Shown one piece after another: positions 5,561 to 13,947 of a stretch of DNA of 31,297 nucleotides (position 1 is the stretch's first letter; every line of letters begins with the position of its first letter). The stretch spans positions 1 to 31,297 of the IMG/VR virus record IMGVR_UViG_3300045994_000108. One strand, written 5' to 3'. A model generated the notes under the pieces. It worked only from the letters and a program-made list of their open reading frames with translations, did not search any database and had not been told where the DNA came from. The translations under genes were made by a program, and so were the position numbers. The stretch is from a virus.

Positions 5561-6162
5561 GCGAATATCTCCGATGCCTGCGCGAACAAAGCCAGTCTGT
5601 CAGCCTGCCCGTTCAATCCGCCGTTAATACGCTTGGTTATTCCGGCGAAATCGTCACGATCTGCCAGTTCATTGCAGCCATGCGCCGACCAGAACCACGC
5701 CGCCGATAACGCAGCGGCCTCTGGTTGCAACAACAGATCAGGATTCGCGACCAGCGACAAACCGGTTGCGATGCCGCATGACTTGTAGTTGTCCAAACCG
5801 GTTATCTGGATCAGGCCACGCCCTCGATACTGCCAGCCGTCTCCACTAATCTCAGTCTTGTTGCCCATACGGTTTGCATATACCCGATTGGCGATAGCCT
5901 GCGGCTTGCGCTCATATCGTGCCGCATCAGCAGGGCTAAAGTGAGTCGGAAATGTACGCAGCAGCGCCGTTGCTGAATAGTTCAGATTCTCTTCGACATG
6001 TTCCAGTCTGCCAGATTCATGCGCCACTTGTGCAATGAATGCCGCCTGTCGTGCCGGCGTGCTGATATTGAATTTATCCATACCTTTCGACAGCGGCAAA
6101 ACCCACTTTACCGACATCGCAACGCTACACCCTGCCGCCTTCGCCAATTGCGCGGGGGTCAT
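5557..6162 (-). CDS. Endolysin, glycoside hydrolase family 19 (chitinase-like)
   Basis: 201 aa, the usual size of phage GH19 lysins. Catalytic-domain landmarks are FIAQVAHESGRLEHVEENLN (the Glu of HES, E49, is the likely acid, with E57/E58 nearby), the substrate tract GWQYRGRGLIQITGLDNY and a C-terminal ITKRINGG. GH19 phage lysins cut the glycan strand of peptidoglycan. No signal peptide or SAR anchor is visible, so release should depend on a holin. It lies just downstream of a terminator hairpin (6194-6215) and overlaps the following membrane-protein gene by 4 nt. Confidence 0.93.
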   Translation of the reverse strand: MTPAQLAKAAGCSVAMSVKWVLPLSKGMDKFNISTPARQAAFIAQVAHESGRLEHVEENLNYSATALLRTFPTHFSPADAARYERKPQAIANRVYANRMGNKTEISGDGWQYRGRGLIQITGLDNYKSCGIATGLSLVANPDLLLQPEAAALSAAWFWSAHGCNELADRDDFAGITKRINGGLNGQADRLALFAQASEIFA

Positions 6163-6193
6163 TTGTTTGTCCTGTTCATTCTTACCCCTAAAA

Positions 6194-6215
6194 GTAAAAA
6201 ACCGCCGAAGCGGTT
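6194..6215 (-). terminator. Intrinsic terminator upstream of endolysin gene
   Basis: On the minus strand the 6-bp stem AACCGC/GCGGTT (6215-6210 with 6205-6200) has a TTCG loop and is followed by a T-run. It separates 6231-6602 from the endolysin gene. It must be read through or bypassed for lysis, which fits Q-type antitermination. Confidence 0.75.
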
Positions 6216-6230
6216 GTTAGTTGAATTCAG

Positions 6231-6602
6231 TTAACTTTTGTCAGATGCTCGTCGTCCATGATTTGCAATTGCTTCAGCTGTTACATGGCTCATCAGAGCC
6301 TCTGACATTCTGTCAAATTTTGATCCCAAACTATCGAATGAAATCTTAATAGTCCCTTCAAGTTTGTCAAAACGAGTATCTAGCTCACCTTTTTTGTAAT
6401 GTCCTTCTGCAATCTGCACCCTCAATTCCTGTAGAGCTGCTGCATCGTCATCATGTTTTTTAAACAAGAGATTCGTATCCGCCAAATGTTTGGCCTCCAA
6501 TGTATCAAGCGCTTTCTGTTGCTTGTCATCCTTTTGTTTTAACAGGTAGCACAGCACAGTAAGCAGACCAGATGCCAGCCAACCGACAACTTCGATATTC
6601 AT
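6231..6602 (-). CDS. Membrane-anchored coiled-coil phage protein
   Basis: 123 aa. One N-terminal transmembrane segment (about residues 6-22, VGWLASGLLTVLCYLLK) is followed by a charged helical region with heptad character to about residue 105, then a basic polar tail (NHGRRASDKS). It resembles in plan the small XhlA-type or holin-accessory membrane proteins found near phage lysins. It lies 16 bp before 6618 and just before a terminator. The exact role is unknown; a part in membrane lysis or in organising the lysis complex is possible. Confidence 0.75.
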   Translation of the reverse strand: MNIEVVGWLASGLLTVLCYLLKQKDDKQQKALDTLEAKHLADTNLLFKKHDDDAAALQELRVQIAEGHYKKGELDTRFDKLEGTIKISFDSLGSKFDRMSEALMSHVTAEAIANHGRRASDKS

Positions 6603-6617
6603 GTAGGAATCTTTCGT

Positions 6618-7166
6618 TTAAATTGAACAGGCAATCCACGGATTAGGGCTGAATACCAGCGACCGCACTTGACCGACTTGCAGATCGCCCCATAATTTCC
6701 AGCCAAGATTTACGCGCAGGCATTTCGTGTCAGTCCAGCCGTGGACGAAATAGAACTGCCAATAAGTATGGCCACCCGTGACAAGTTTGCGGAACACCCA
6801 GCCGTTGTGAAGTGGCGAGTTGCCTACCAACTCATCACCCCATGAGTAATATCCCCAAATCCACGATATTCGCGCACCCAGAACCGCAGAATCGAACCCA
6901 TACGCCGGATTACGCCACATCCAAAACACAGTCCATAGGTATTTACTCTGCGTCCACGACATCTGGTTGGCATGGAAAGCCGCGTCGCCGCAACATGGCG
7001 TGTCAGGTTGCTGAAACCACGAAAGCCATGCAGGCAGTCGGTCATCGGCCTGCCGGAATAAAGCCAGCGCGGGCGCGAGGATCATCGCCAGAATCGTGAT
7101 GACAATCCCAGCAACAGCGAGGAAAGCCCACTTGATAACGGCGGCGATCATGGCGCAACAGGCCAT
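6618..7166 (-). CDS. Phage membrane protein of lysis/tail-fibre junction, unknown function
   Basis: 182 aa. There is a hydrophobic N-terminus (about residues 4-36, with AVAGIVITILAMILAPALAL), then a Trp- and Tyr-rich soluble domain (LPAWLSWFQQPDTP, FWMWRNPAYGFD and GHTYWQFYFVHG). Proteins with this layout (one N-terminal anchor, then a W-L-x-W-F-x-T/Q-P-D motif) recur beside tail-fibre chaperones and lysis genes in proteobacterial phages but have no assigned function. The start overlaps the end of the fibre-assembly gene by 19 bp. Confidence 0.8.
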   Translation of the reverse strand: MACCAMIAAVIKWAFLAVAGIVITILAMILAPALALFRQADDRLPAWLSWFQQPDTPCCGDAAFHANQMSWTQSKYLWTVFWMWRNPAYGFDSAVLGARISWIWGYYSWGDELVGNSPLHNGWVFRKLVTGGHTYWQFYFVHGWTDTKCLRVNLGWKLWGDLQVGQVRSLVFSPNPWIACSI

Positions 7167-7462
7167 GTGATTGAATCAGGGAAACCCGCTTGTTTTGACA
7201 AGTCGCGGAGCGCCTGACGATATGGCTGCCATGCTGCGGCTACAGCATCCGGCACGTCGCGGCATTGCGTCCAGTCGCATGCGGAAAGCAAGGCATCTCG
7301 GCGGGCGCGAATATCATCAGCAGACGGCGGCGTAATCGCTGCGATACGAATTGCTTCCGCCTCATCGTCAGAAATCTCAACGCATCCGGCAGGGAGCAAA
7401 TACTCATGCTCGGAAGAATCAAGGGAATGAAGCTGGTTATTGCTATCTTTATAGTTTGGCAT
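7148..7462 (-). CDS. Tail fibre assembly / tail chaperone protein
   Basis: 104 aa. The C-terminal half has the conserved pattern of phage tail-fibre assembly chaperones: RARRDALLSACDWTQCRDVP, then AAWQPYRQALRDLSKQAGFP and a W-P-x-x-P ending. These small proteins help fold and trimerise the fibre encoded just upstream, here the gene ending 10 bp before. The ATG at 7462 has an AAGGA Shine-Dalgarno about 8 nt away. Confidence 0.88.
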   Translation of the reverse strand: MPNYKDSNNQLHSLDSSEHEYLLPAGCVEISDDEAEAIRIAAITPPSADDIRARRDALLSACDWTQCRDVPDAVAAAWQPYRQALRDLSKQAGFPDSITWPVAP

Positions 7463-7472
7463 TTTATTTTCC

Positions 7473-9203
7473 TTATCTCATCTCAAACCATGTTGCAACC
7501 GCGCTTCCAACTGTTGTCACGCTGTATGAAGCACCCGCCGGAACAATGAAATAAACATATACTTCCTCGCCTCCCGCCCCTACATTGGTTCTGCATGAGC
7601 AAACCTGAACGCCATTTACAACCCCTTGCAGAACAGATAGCGAAGTTATAGTTGATGTAACAGAAACCGCTATTGGTCTTCCGGTTGTATTGTAATAAGT
7701 TGTAGCGACTGCTCTCGATGCGGTTACGTTTTGATACGTTTGCCCATACCCCAACGAACTCATCGCCGCTAATGCTTGCCCGCCTATCCCTTGCACGGCT
7801 GTTGGGGCAGTCGCCCATGTTCCGGCGGTAGCCTCGGTAATATCAATGAATCCAATAACGCGGAATGGGACTGATGCGCGGGCAGTCGTCGAATAAATAA
7901 CATTCGCTGCTGTTGATGCTGCGCTGATAGCGGTGGTTGAAATCAGGGTTGTTTCGTCAAGATTCAGACCGCCAGCCAGATTCGTCACAGCCAATTCGAC
8001 CGTGCCAGCGTTGTCGATCGCCAGCAAAGCCAGCCGCGCAGCTGTTGCTGCAATCGTTCCCAGCGTTGCGCCGGATGGCACAACCAGCGAAAGCGCCGAA
8101 GCGACAGAGCGATTATTCGGGACGCCTGTTGTGAGCGTTGCGCTGCGGAAATCCAGCTTGCAGGGGTTTAGGGTTGCGGTAAGCGCATTCGCCGCAATAG
8201 CCGCGCCGATAGCGAGGAAACTTGACCCGTAGCGAGTATCAGCGGTTGCCGTACTCATCGCGGAGCTACCCGCATCCTGCACGTTCGTGCCATCGCAATA
8301 CAGCACCTTCGCTGTGCCTTGCGGGACAACGATACCCGTCCCGGCTGCCGTCTTGACCGTGGTCGTGAATGCTCCTGATGTGTTGTTCGATACGATCCAC
8401 TGGTCAGCGGATGCAGGAACGATCACGCTGATGCTGGCGGTTAAAGCGCCCAACAGGTTGATGATTGCGGCTGAAGCCTCGCCGACCGGATCAAGCGTGA
8501 CGTTTGCGCCGCCTGCAACACTCTTGTTCAAAGTTGATGTAAGCGCCCGCGAAATCGCCCCGCCAGTTGCGTTAAACGGCGCGCTGGCATACTGCGAAAT
8601 GTTCGCGTTGGTGATCGATGCTGCGCCGAAGGCCACGGTAACCACCCACAGGCCGACCGCGCTGCCGGAAGGTGTCGGAGTTACCTGCGATCCTGTAGTT
8701 GCAGCCGTTCCAGCGACAACGCTAACGCTGACGGTATTGGATCGGTTGGTTGCTTGTGCTACGCCGCTATTCCCTGCCCCGCTCCATGCCACAGACGGGT
8801 TGCTTGCATTGTAGTAAGGCAGCACAGCAGACGCGGCATCCACTTCACTGAATGCGGCCTGCACCAGATAGTTGATGCTCTGCCCTGCAGTCAATGGAGC
8901 CGGGCAATTAAGCGCCACGGCATCGAGCAACACGCCCTGTTTTAGAATCTGGTGCGTCGTATCTGCCGCAAGCGATGAATACGCCGTTCCGTCGATGTTT
9001 TGCAGGCTGTAGATTTCGCCCGCTCCAACGCTGACCGCCATGTTCGGCACAGCCGATTGCGAGCAGACAAGGCCATTAACGAATGTGCCTGTCCCGAACA
9101 TCGCGGCGGCAAGTTTGGAAAGGCCGATGTATGCGCTCTTGCTCGTATTGAGCAAGTCAGTTTCTAACGGGATTGCCCCCGGATAAATAAGCGGTCTGTC
9201 CAT
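7473..9203 (-). CDS. Tail fibre / receptor-binding protein
   Basis: 576 aa from the ATG at 9203 (MDRPLIYPGAIPLETDLL). The open frame extends to a TTG at 9230, but that extension is read through a terminator hairpin and the GGAGGA ribosome-binding site lies between it and the ATG, so 9203 is the start. The N-terminal ~200 residues resemble baseplate-attachment parts of fibres in Mu-like and related phages. The rest is Ala/Ser/Thr/Val-rich and repetitive (beta-structured). The C-terminus is a small beta domain ending in ATWFEMR, with no lectin-type VR. It is therefore not the DGR target. The gene follows the baseplate gene at 9293-9955 and precedes its chaperone. Confidence 0.88.
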   Translation of the reverse strand: MDRPLIYPGAIPLETDLLNTSKSAYIGLSKLAAAMFGTGTFVNGLVCSQSAVPNMAVSVGAGEIYSLQNIDGTAYSSLAADTTHQILKQGVLLDAVALNCPAPLTAGQSINYLVQAAFSEVDAASAVLPYYNASNPSVAWSGAGNSGVAQATNRSNTVSVSVVAGTAATTGSQVTPTPSGSAVGLWVVTVAFGAASITNANISQYASAPFNATGGAISRALTSTLNKSVAGGANVTLDPVGEASAAIINLLGALTASISVIVPASADQWIVSNNTSGAFTTTVKTAAGTGIVVPQGTAKVLYCDGTNVQDAGSSAMSTATADTRYGSSFLAIGAAIAANALTATLNPCKLDFRSATLTTGVPNNRSVASALSLVVPSGATLGTIAATAARLALLAIDNAGTVELAVTNLAGGLNLDETTLISTTAISAASTAANVIYSTTARASVPFRVIGFIDITEATAGTWATAPTAVQGIGGQALAAMSSLGYGQTYQNVTASRAVATTYYNTTGRPIAVSVTSTITSLSVLQGVVNGVQVCSCRTNVGAGGEEVYVYFIVPAGASYSVTTVGSAVATWFEMR

Positions 9204-9215
9204 GAATCCTCCAAT

Positions 9216-9237
9216 AAAAAACCCGCTCAAGGCGGGT
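9216..9237 (-). terminator. Terminator plus ribosome-binding-site cassette upstream of tail fibre
   Basis: On the minus strand the stem ACCCGC/GCGGGT (arms at 9237-9232 and 9226-9221) is followed by a six-T run and then ATTGGAGGATTCATG, so the hairpin abuts the fibre ribosome-binding site. The same cassette occurs at 23832-23855. Both copies are also flanked on the plus strand by GTTGTGAAACAAAA, which marks a dispersed repeat. Confidence 0.75.
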
Positions 9238-9292
9238 CAGTTGTGAAACAAAAAATCACGGTAACGGTAAACCGTGAAAATTAAGTGTTGCT

Positions 9293-9955
9293 TTAGTTGC
9301 TAATCTTGACCCAGACCTGCGTCCCGGCTGGTTTCACCGCATCGACAGCGGCATAGATCGACGCGTCAGAAACAACCTGCTGGATGCTGCCGATGCTGGC
9401 GTAATCGCTGCGTGACGGGATTCGGTAAGCGCCTGTTGATATGCCATACCCAGCAACCAGCGGGATTCCCGCGCTGGCCTGTCTGTATGCAGTGACGAGC
9501 GCCTGATAAGGCATCGACATTGAACCGTACGCACCAGCAGCGCCGTAACCGACAGCAAGGCGATAACCCCCAGTATCAGCCGGGCGCATAGGCTCAAAGA
9601 TCAACGGGGAGCGTCCGGTCAAGTGGTAGATCGCGTTATAAATCGCAAGTCGCGTGCCTTTCTCTTGCAATAGTGCTGCAAGGATGCGCACGCGAAATGG
9701 TGTATCCAGCTCATTCGCCAGTCGCGGCAAACTGGAACCGAAAAAATCAGCCGAAGCTAGATCAAGCCATCCGCCAGCTGCAGTCCTGATGCGCGTTTGC
9801 TGCGCGGCATACAGATAGAGCGAATACAGCCCAGCCCATGCCGTTGCCAATCCTGCCAGCACCGCATTGAGTATCGGCGCGAGGTCAGCGCCAAACCAGC
9901 GCGGGATGGTGCTTTTCAGCCGCGCGATAAAATCCTGAAGGTCTCCGGTCGCCAT
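9293..9955 (-). CDS. Baseplate protein, gpI/Mu gp48-like
   Basis: 220 aa. It is the gene after the J-like protein, the position of Mu gp48 or P2 gpI. Family-like features are an N-terminal GDLQDFIARLKSTIPRWF, a central LASADFFGSSLPRLANELDT, and FRVRILAALLQEKGTRLAIY, which leads to HLTGRSPLIFEP. In such phages this protein links the baseplate wedge to the tail fibre, which is the next gene. It lies 2 nt after the J-like gene. Confidence 0.8.
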   Translation of the reverse strand: MATGDLQDFIARLKSTIPRWFGADLAPILNAVLAGLATAWAGLYSLYLYAAQQTRIRTAAGGWLDLASADFFGSSLPRLANELDTPFRVRILAALLQEKGTRLAIYNAIYHLTGRSPLIFEPMRPADTGGYRLAVGYGAAGAYGSMSMPYQALVTAYRQASAGIPLVAGYGISTGAYRIPSRSDYASIGSIQQVVSDASIYAAVDAVKPAGTQVWVKISN

Positions 9956-9957
9956 GA

Positions 9958-11079
9958 TTAACTTACCGTAATCGTGCCGGGCATGACGCGCTGCTTGCTG
10001 GTCGCAGTCAGGTCGGCAGTTGCGCTATTCAGAGTAACTGCAGTCACATTGGTGATCGCTGGCGATGCGTCATAGGCAATCTGCGCCAATCGGCTATATG
10101 GCAGCGTCACACCAATACCGAGCGCGGCGATATAGGAATTGATGGCAGACTGCACCAGCGCTGCATCAGCGGCGTGGTAGACGCTGGTGACGGTCATGGA
10201 AACGTTCGCCGTTACCAGCGCAGGTGCAAACACACCGAAAGTGATTGTGAAGCCGCGCACCGTATCAATGGCGTTGCTGATCGATGCAAGAAAACCGGAT
10301 GAAGGCGTTCCACTGCCGTCATCTACCACCGCAAAGAAGTAACCCAATTTCACCGCCCCGCTGTAGTCAACATTCTCAGTAAGCGTGTAACTGACGCCTG
10401 ATTGCAGCGATGTGATTGCGGTTGCAATGGCGCTCTTAGTGGCTTTTGACAGGCTGCTGATATACGCAACGAAACGAGTGCGAAACGCGCCGTCTGCTTC
10501 GGCATTTGCACCGCTCACAAAAGCGACTGCGTTCGCGACCGTATCAACGCCCGGGATAGAGCTGGTCAGCACATTACATTGACCGGCAAGCACGTTACCG
10601 ACCGCACCCGCGACCGTTGCCAGCACCGGCACAGATACCGATACCGTTCCGGCTGGCACGTTGTAGCCGTTGCTCGATGCGTTCCAGTTCGCATTTGTGG
10701 CATCCGCAATCACGGCGAAAGTCTCCGGCGATGCGTCTGACGTTTGAATCTGCGTTCCAACCGGAATCAATGCGGGCAGTGTTGCGGTAAAGCGTGAAAA
10801 TACAACTTGACCACTGGCGGCCACGGCTGACAGACGATAGAAATTGTAATCTGCCGCCCAACTGTCCAGATCCGTGCCGGCTGAAGTTGCTGCGCGTGTC
10901 GTGGCGAGAAGTTGCAGGATCAGGCCTTGCACCCACAGCGCAACCGCTGAATTGCTCTCGACGATAGATCGCAGGATTGAACCGATAGTGAAGTCAATCA
11001 GCGTGCGTGCCGCGCCCTGAATCGCCGTTACCTGATCGCTGACAAGCTGCGCGAAGGTCTTGGTCGTTAAATTTGCCAT
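9958..11079 (-). CDS. Baseplate J-like protein (Mu gp47-like)
   Basis: 373 aa. The N-terminus FAQLVSDQVTAIQGAARTLI, then FTIGSILRSIVESNSAVALW, and the segment LDSWAADYNFYRLSAVAASG are the classic J-family beginning. A beta-rich middle follows (VFSRFTATLPALIPVGTQIQ) and then a C-terminal ~100 residues. The J protein is a wedge component that holds the fibre-binding arm at the baseplate edge. It lies between the W-like and I-like genes, as in Mu and P2. It is close to the usual ~360 aa. Confidence 0.92.
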   Translation of the reverse strand: MANLTTKTFAQLVSDQVTAIQGAARTLIDFTIGSILRSIVESNSAVALWVQGLILQLLATTRAATSAGTDLDSWAADYNFYRLSAVAASGQVVFSRFTATLPALIPVGTQIQTSDASPETFAVIADATNANWNASSNGYNVPAGTVSVSVPVLATVAGAVGNVLAGQCNVLTSSIPGVDTVANAVAFVSGANAEADGAFRTRFVAYISSLSKATKSAIATAITSLQSGVSYTLTENVDYSGAVKLGYFFAVVDDGSGTPSSGFLASISNAIDTVRGFTITFGVFAPALVTANVSMTVTSVYHAADAALVQSAINSYIAALGIGVTLPYSRLAQIAYDASPAITNVTAVTLNSATADLTATSKQRVMPGTITVS

Positions 11080-11081
11080 TG

Positions 11082-11444
11082 TCAGACTTTCACATTAAAT
11101 GAGAGGGTTTGCGCCGTGTTCGTCGGTGCGTCGGTGTACTTGATGTTGCAGCTGATGCCGTCCGCGATGGCCTGAATCGTGATGATTGGTGCTGGAAACT
11201 TTGCAACCGCATCTTCAAGCTGAATCTGGCCACGAATCAGCGCCGTAATCTTCGGGATGTCGACCGTGCCGCCGATCCATTGCGCCAGCCCTGCCCCATA
11301 TTCAGGATGAAAGCTGTAATCACCGGGATTTGTAAGCAGCCGGCGCAATATCCGCTGCTGGCCGCGTGCCGATCCGTCTACGGTCATGAGGTCACCACCA
11401 GAAGCCGCCGATATATCGCCGCCCCAAAACTGATAAATATCCAT
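11082..11444 (-). CDS. Baseplate W-like protein (gp25/Mu gp46-like)
   Basis: 120 aa. It is of Mu gp46 type: QRILRRLLTNPGDYSFHPEY, then GAGLAQWIGG, then LIRGQIQLEDAVAKF, the core of the gp25/W family (rilrrLlT.pGe....peyG). It anchors the wedge to the tube and sheath. It is packed 2 nt before the J-like gene and starts 1 nt after the spike gene stop. The N-terminus (MDIYQFWGGDI) matches the Mu-like subgroup. Confidence 0.85.
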   Translation of the reverse strand: MDIYQFWGGDISAASGGDLMTVDGSARGQQRILRRLLTNPGDYSFHPEYGAGLAQWIGGTVDIPKITALIRGQIQLEDAVAKFPAPIITIQAIADGISCNIKYTDAPTNTAQTLSFNVKV

Positions 11445-12062
11445 TTACATCCCCGCGTTTGGTGAGCCAACTGAGCCGCCTTGTGGGTCGCTGTGCGTGT
11501 GACTGTTGTAGACTGTGCGCATCCCTGCCATTGTCTTTGCACCTGCCTGATCCGCGATATTGAGTGCCGCAGTCACGTTTGCGTCAGTCGTTATGTCGCT
11601 AGAGGCGTGCAACGTGCCGGTGATATTCACCGGACCGGTATGATTCCATTGCGGCGCACTGCTGGTCAGCGTGCCAGCAGATACCAGCTGCACCGTGCCG
11701 TCGTTGTGAAACTTCAGCGACGATCCAGATTGATGCACCAGCCAGAACTCACCGGACGGAACACTGAGAGGCCTGTCAGCATCATTGAAAAACCGTTGGC
11801 AGATCATCCCGGCATCAAAATCACCCTCCTGATACTGCACCTCCACCAAGTCGCCAATCGTCGGCGGCGCGAACATACCCCATCCGTTTCCAATCCACGG
11901 CGAAAGCACCGGAAGCCAGCCTGTTTCAACGTTTTCGGGCTGAATCATCACCTTTGCGCAGTAGTTGGCAGGGTTGTAGGCGCTAACCGTGCCGATGCGC
12001 GTGTGCGCCAGCTGGCCGCTCTGAGCCTGAAGCCTCATTGCATTCAATAATCCACGCATCAC
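11445..12062 (-). CDS. Baseplate spike protein, gpV-like (Mu gp45-like)
   Basis: 205 aa. The gpV family OB-fold N-terminus includes RIGTVSAYNPANYCAKVMIQ, WLPVLSPWIGNGWGMFAPP and GDLVEVQYQEGDFDAGMICQ, followed by a beta-helical stem (LVHQSGSSLKFHNDGTVQLV). The C-terminal tip has YNSHTHSDPQGGSVGSPNAG; paired His residues of this sort bind iron at the membrane-piercing apex. It is the trimeric spike that punctures the outer membrane. The start overlaps the hub gene stop. Confidence 0.92.
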   Translation of the reverse strand: MMRGLLNAMRLQAQSGQLAHTRIGTVSAYNPANYCAKVMIQPENVETGWLPVLSPWIGNGWGMFAPPTIGDLVEVQYQEGDFDAGMICQRFFNDADRPLSVPSGEFWLVHQSGSSLKFHNDGTVQLVSAGTLTSSAPQWNHTGPVNITGTLHASSDITTDANVTAALNIADQAGAKTMAGMRTVYNSHTHSDPQGGSVGSPNAGM

Positions 12063-13183
12063 AACGTCACCTCGTTATCCTTATTGGTGTTCTTGGCGCT
12101 CACTTGCATCATGTAGCCTTCGTCAACGCTCATGCGACGGGTGATGCTGTCAGGGTAGTAAATCTGATCGAACGCCGTACCTGTACCAACCACCTTGATG
12201 ACGCTTGCCACGCCGAGAAGCTTGTCAGCGGGTAGCGATGCGGACAGCTTCATTTCGTGCTGCGTGATTTCGCGGTGTTTCTCCTGGGCGAACTGGAGCG
12301 CCTTTTCTGGCGTCATGGCCGCTTTACGGTAGGCATAAACCTGTGCATGCGTGCTGGACTGCCCGGGCATCGTTCCTTTTGCCTTTGCTGACGGATAGGC
12401 AATTGCATAAGTCTTTTTCGTCTTTGGATTGACGCTTTGCACCCAGACCACCACGCCCTTTGCCACCGTCAGATTGCGGGTGAAATCGATGCTGACGAAG
12501 TTGCCTTGAAAATAACCTCGATCCGCATCCGGCTCTTGCCACTGCAACACATAAGGCTCAACCGTCGCCGCTGGCTTCGGCTCAAAGTGCAGCGCGTTAC
12601 CCTGCGCATACACCACAAAGCCCTCGTGCGCAGCCAGCCACGTCAGCAAATCCCACTCGCTGTGTTCGTTGGTCATACGCACCGAATCGATGTCGTAGTA
12701 CGTGCCGACCTTTGAGGTAGTTGACACAATGTAGCTTGCATCCATGCCGTGAGCGGTTGCAATCTGTGCAGCAATCGCGGAAGCGCGCATGTTCTGCCAC
12801 TTCTTCGTTGTCTTCGTATCGATCATCAACGAGGTGTAATCACGCCCACTCAGATCCAGTGTCCTCGATGCCGGATTGAAGTCGATCGCATCCACGCGGC
12901 CGAGGATCAGGCTGTCCAGCTCAGCGACTGTGTAACTTTCCGCATTCACGGGAAAACCCGCGAAAATCTCCACATCAATTTGCGTTTGCACGGAAAACCA
13001 TGCCTGATTGAAGGCCACCGGAAGCATTGAAATCGCGAACGTCACGCGGAACGTGTCAGCCTGATAAAACGTATTGTTGTCCACCTCAAACGAAATCCAG
13101 CCGGGCACGATAACGCCATTGATTCTGACCGCCCCGCGTGGCTGCCTTGCGGCGGCTTGCGGTATAGCTGAATTGATTGTCAT
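12059..13183 (-). CDS. Baseplate hub protein, gpD/Mu gp44-like
   Basis: 374 aa. It has the architecture of the gpD/gp44 hub family: an N-terminal beta domain (RINGVIVPGWISFEVDNNTF), VDAIDFNPASRTLDLSGRDY, a helical insert with ASAIAAQIATAHGMD, then NEHSEWDLLTWLAAHEGFVV, typical of the Mu P protein. It forms the trimeric hub that connects the tube to the spike encoded immediately downstream (4-nt overlap). A polar C-terminal region with KAMTPEKALQFAQEK-like sequence is also family-like. Confidence 0.9.
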   Translation of the reverse strand: MTINSAIPQAAARQPRGAVRINGVIVPGWISFEVDNNTFYQADTFRVTFAISMLPVAFNQAWFSVQTQIDVEIFAGFPVNAESYTVAELDSLILGRVDAIDFNPASRTLDLSGRDYTSLMIDTKTTKKWQNMRASAIAAQIATAHGMDASYIVSTTSKVGTYYDIDSVRMTNEHSEWDLLTWLAAHEGFVVYAQGNALHFEPKPAATVEPYVLQWQEPDADRGYFQGNFVSIDFTRNLTVAKGVVVWVQSVNPKTKKTYAIAYPSAKAKGTMPGQSSTHAQVYAYRKAAMTPEKALQFAQEKHREITQHEMKLSASLPADKLLGVASVIKVVGTGTAFDQIYYPDSITRRMSVDEGYMMQVSAKNTNKDNEVTL

Positions 13184-13947
13184 TGCCCGAGGTTCTTTCC
13201 CATGCGTCCAAGTGTCGATTGCAGATTGTAGAGTTGCGGCAGTTGGTTCATTACGGCCACTTGACCAAGCATCTTGTTGGCCTGTTGCGATATTGAGTTG
13301 CCTGGCAGCAGGCCGCCGAACGTGCCGATATTGCCGACCACGCCACCGACTGAGCCAATCAGGATATTCACCCGCGATTGAACTGCGACCAGTGGCTGCA
13401 CCACGCTCTGAATCACACCGTTTGCGGCAGTAGCAAAGCTGGAAACACCCTTGATTGCCGTGTTCAGCGTACCGAGCGCGGTAGACAGCGGACCATCACC
13501 AATCGACCCGCCCAGCGTGTTCGCAGCGGCCATATCGTCACCGATCAAGGTATCCACGTCCGGCGCGATGATGGTCGTAATCGGGCTGGCGTTATCAGCC
13601 ACCACAATGCAACTGATCTTGTACGGGATATGGTAGAAGCGCTCAAAGTCAGCATGAAACGTTTCCACAATCACCAAGAAGTCGAAGCCATACCAGCGCA
13701 GCTGCTGCTGTTTCCCGGCAATACGCAATCCGTCCAGATACAACGCACGAAGCTGCGCGCTGTCACCACGGAAGATGCCCGACCACTCCAGCGGCATATC
13801 GGATCGCCCCATCGCGTCAACCACCCGAACCCCGCCGATCAGTTCATGCACGACCGCTTGCTGATCGCCGCCAAACGGGATCTTGTCCGGGACCTCAAAG
13901 CCTGAAAACTTAAACGCGCCTAGTTCTACAACGGTGTCGGCTTTCAT
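13180..13947 (-). CDS. Tail/baseplate protein in Mu gpN position
   Basis: 255 aa. It lies between the tape measure and hub genes, where Mu gp43 (N) and the equivalent tail-initiator proteins are encoded. Residues 1-115 contain LGAFKFSGFEVPDKIPFGG, HELIGGVRVVDAMGRSDMPL and LEWSGIFRGDSAQLRALYLD, a compact beta domain resembling the gpU-type fold. The rest is helical and Gly/Ala/Val-rich (VVGNIGTFGGLLPGNSISQQ). It probably joins the tape measure to the hub. Its exact family is assigned by position more than by motif. Confidence 0.75.
   Translation of the reverse strand: MKADTVVELGAFKFSGFEVPDKIPFGGDQQAVVHELIGGVRVVDAMGRSDMPLEWSGIFRGDSAQLRALYLDGLRIAGKQQQLRWYGFDFLVIVETFHADFERFYHIPYKISCIVVADNASPITTIIAPDVDTLIGDDMAAANTLGGSIGDGPLSTALGTLNTAIKGVSSFATAANGVIQSVVQPLVAVQSRVNILIGSVGGVVGNIGTFGGLLPGNSISQQANKMLGQVAVMNQLPQLYNLQSTLGRMGKNLGQ

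Noticed and set aside
8287-8814. Plus-strand 175-aa ORF inside the tail fibre gene
   Set aside because: It is an antisense shadow of an Ala/Val/Thr-rich gene; no ribosome-binding site or recognisable protein.
7473-9203. Tail fibre as the DGR target
   Set aside because: Its C-terminus (ATWFEMR) has no similarity to the TR-encoded NDNPDNRNDNVGFR and lies on the opposite strand; the VR is at 1-37.
9204-9230. TTG-initiated N-terminal extension of the tail fibre
   Set aside because: It is read through the terminator hairpin and T-run, and the ribosome-binding site is downstream of it.
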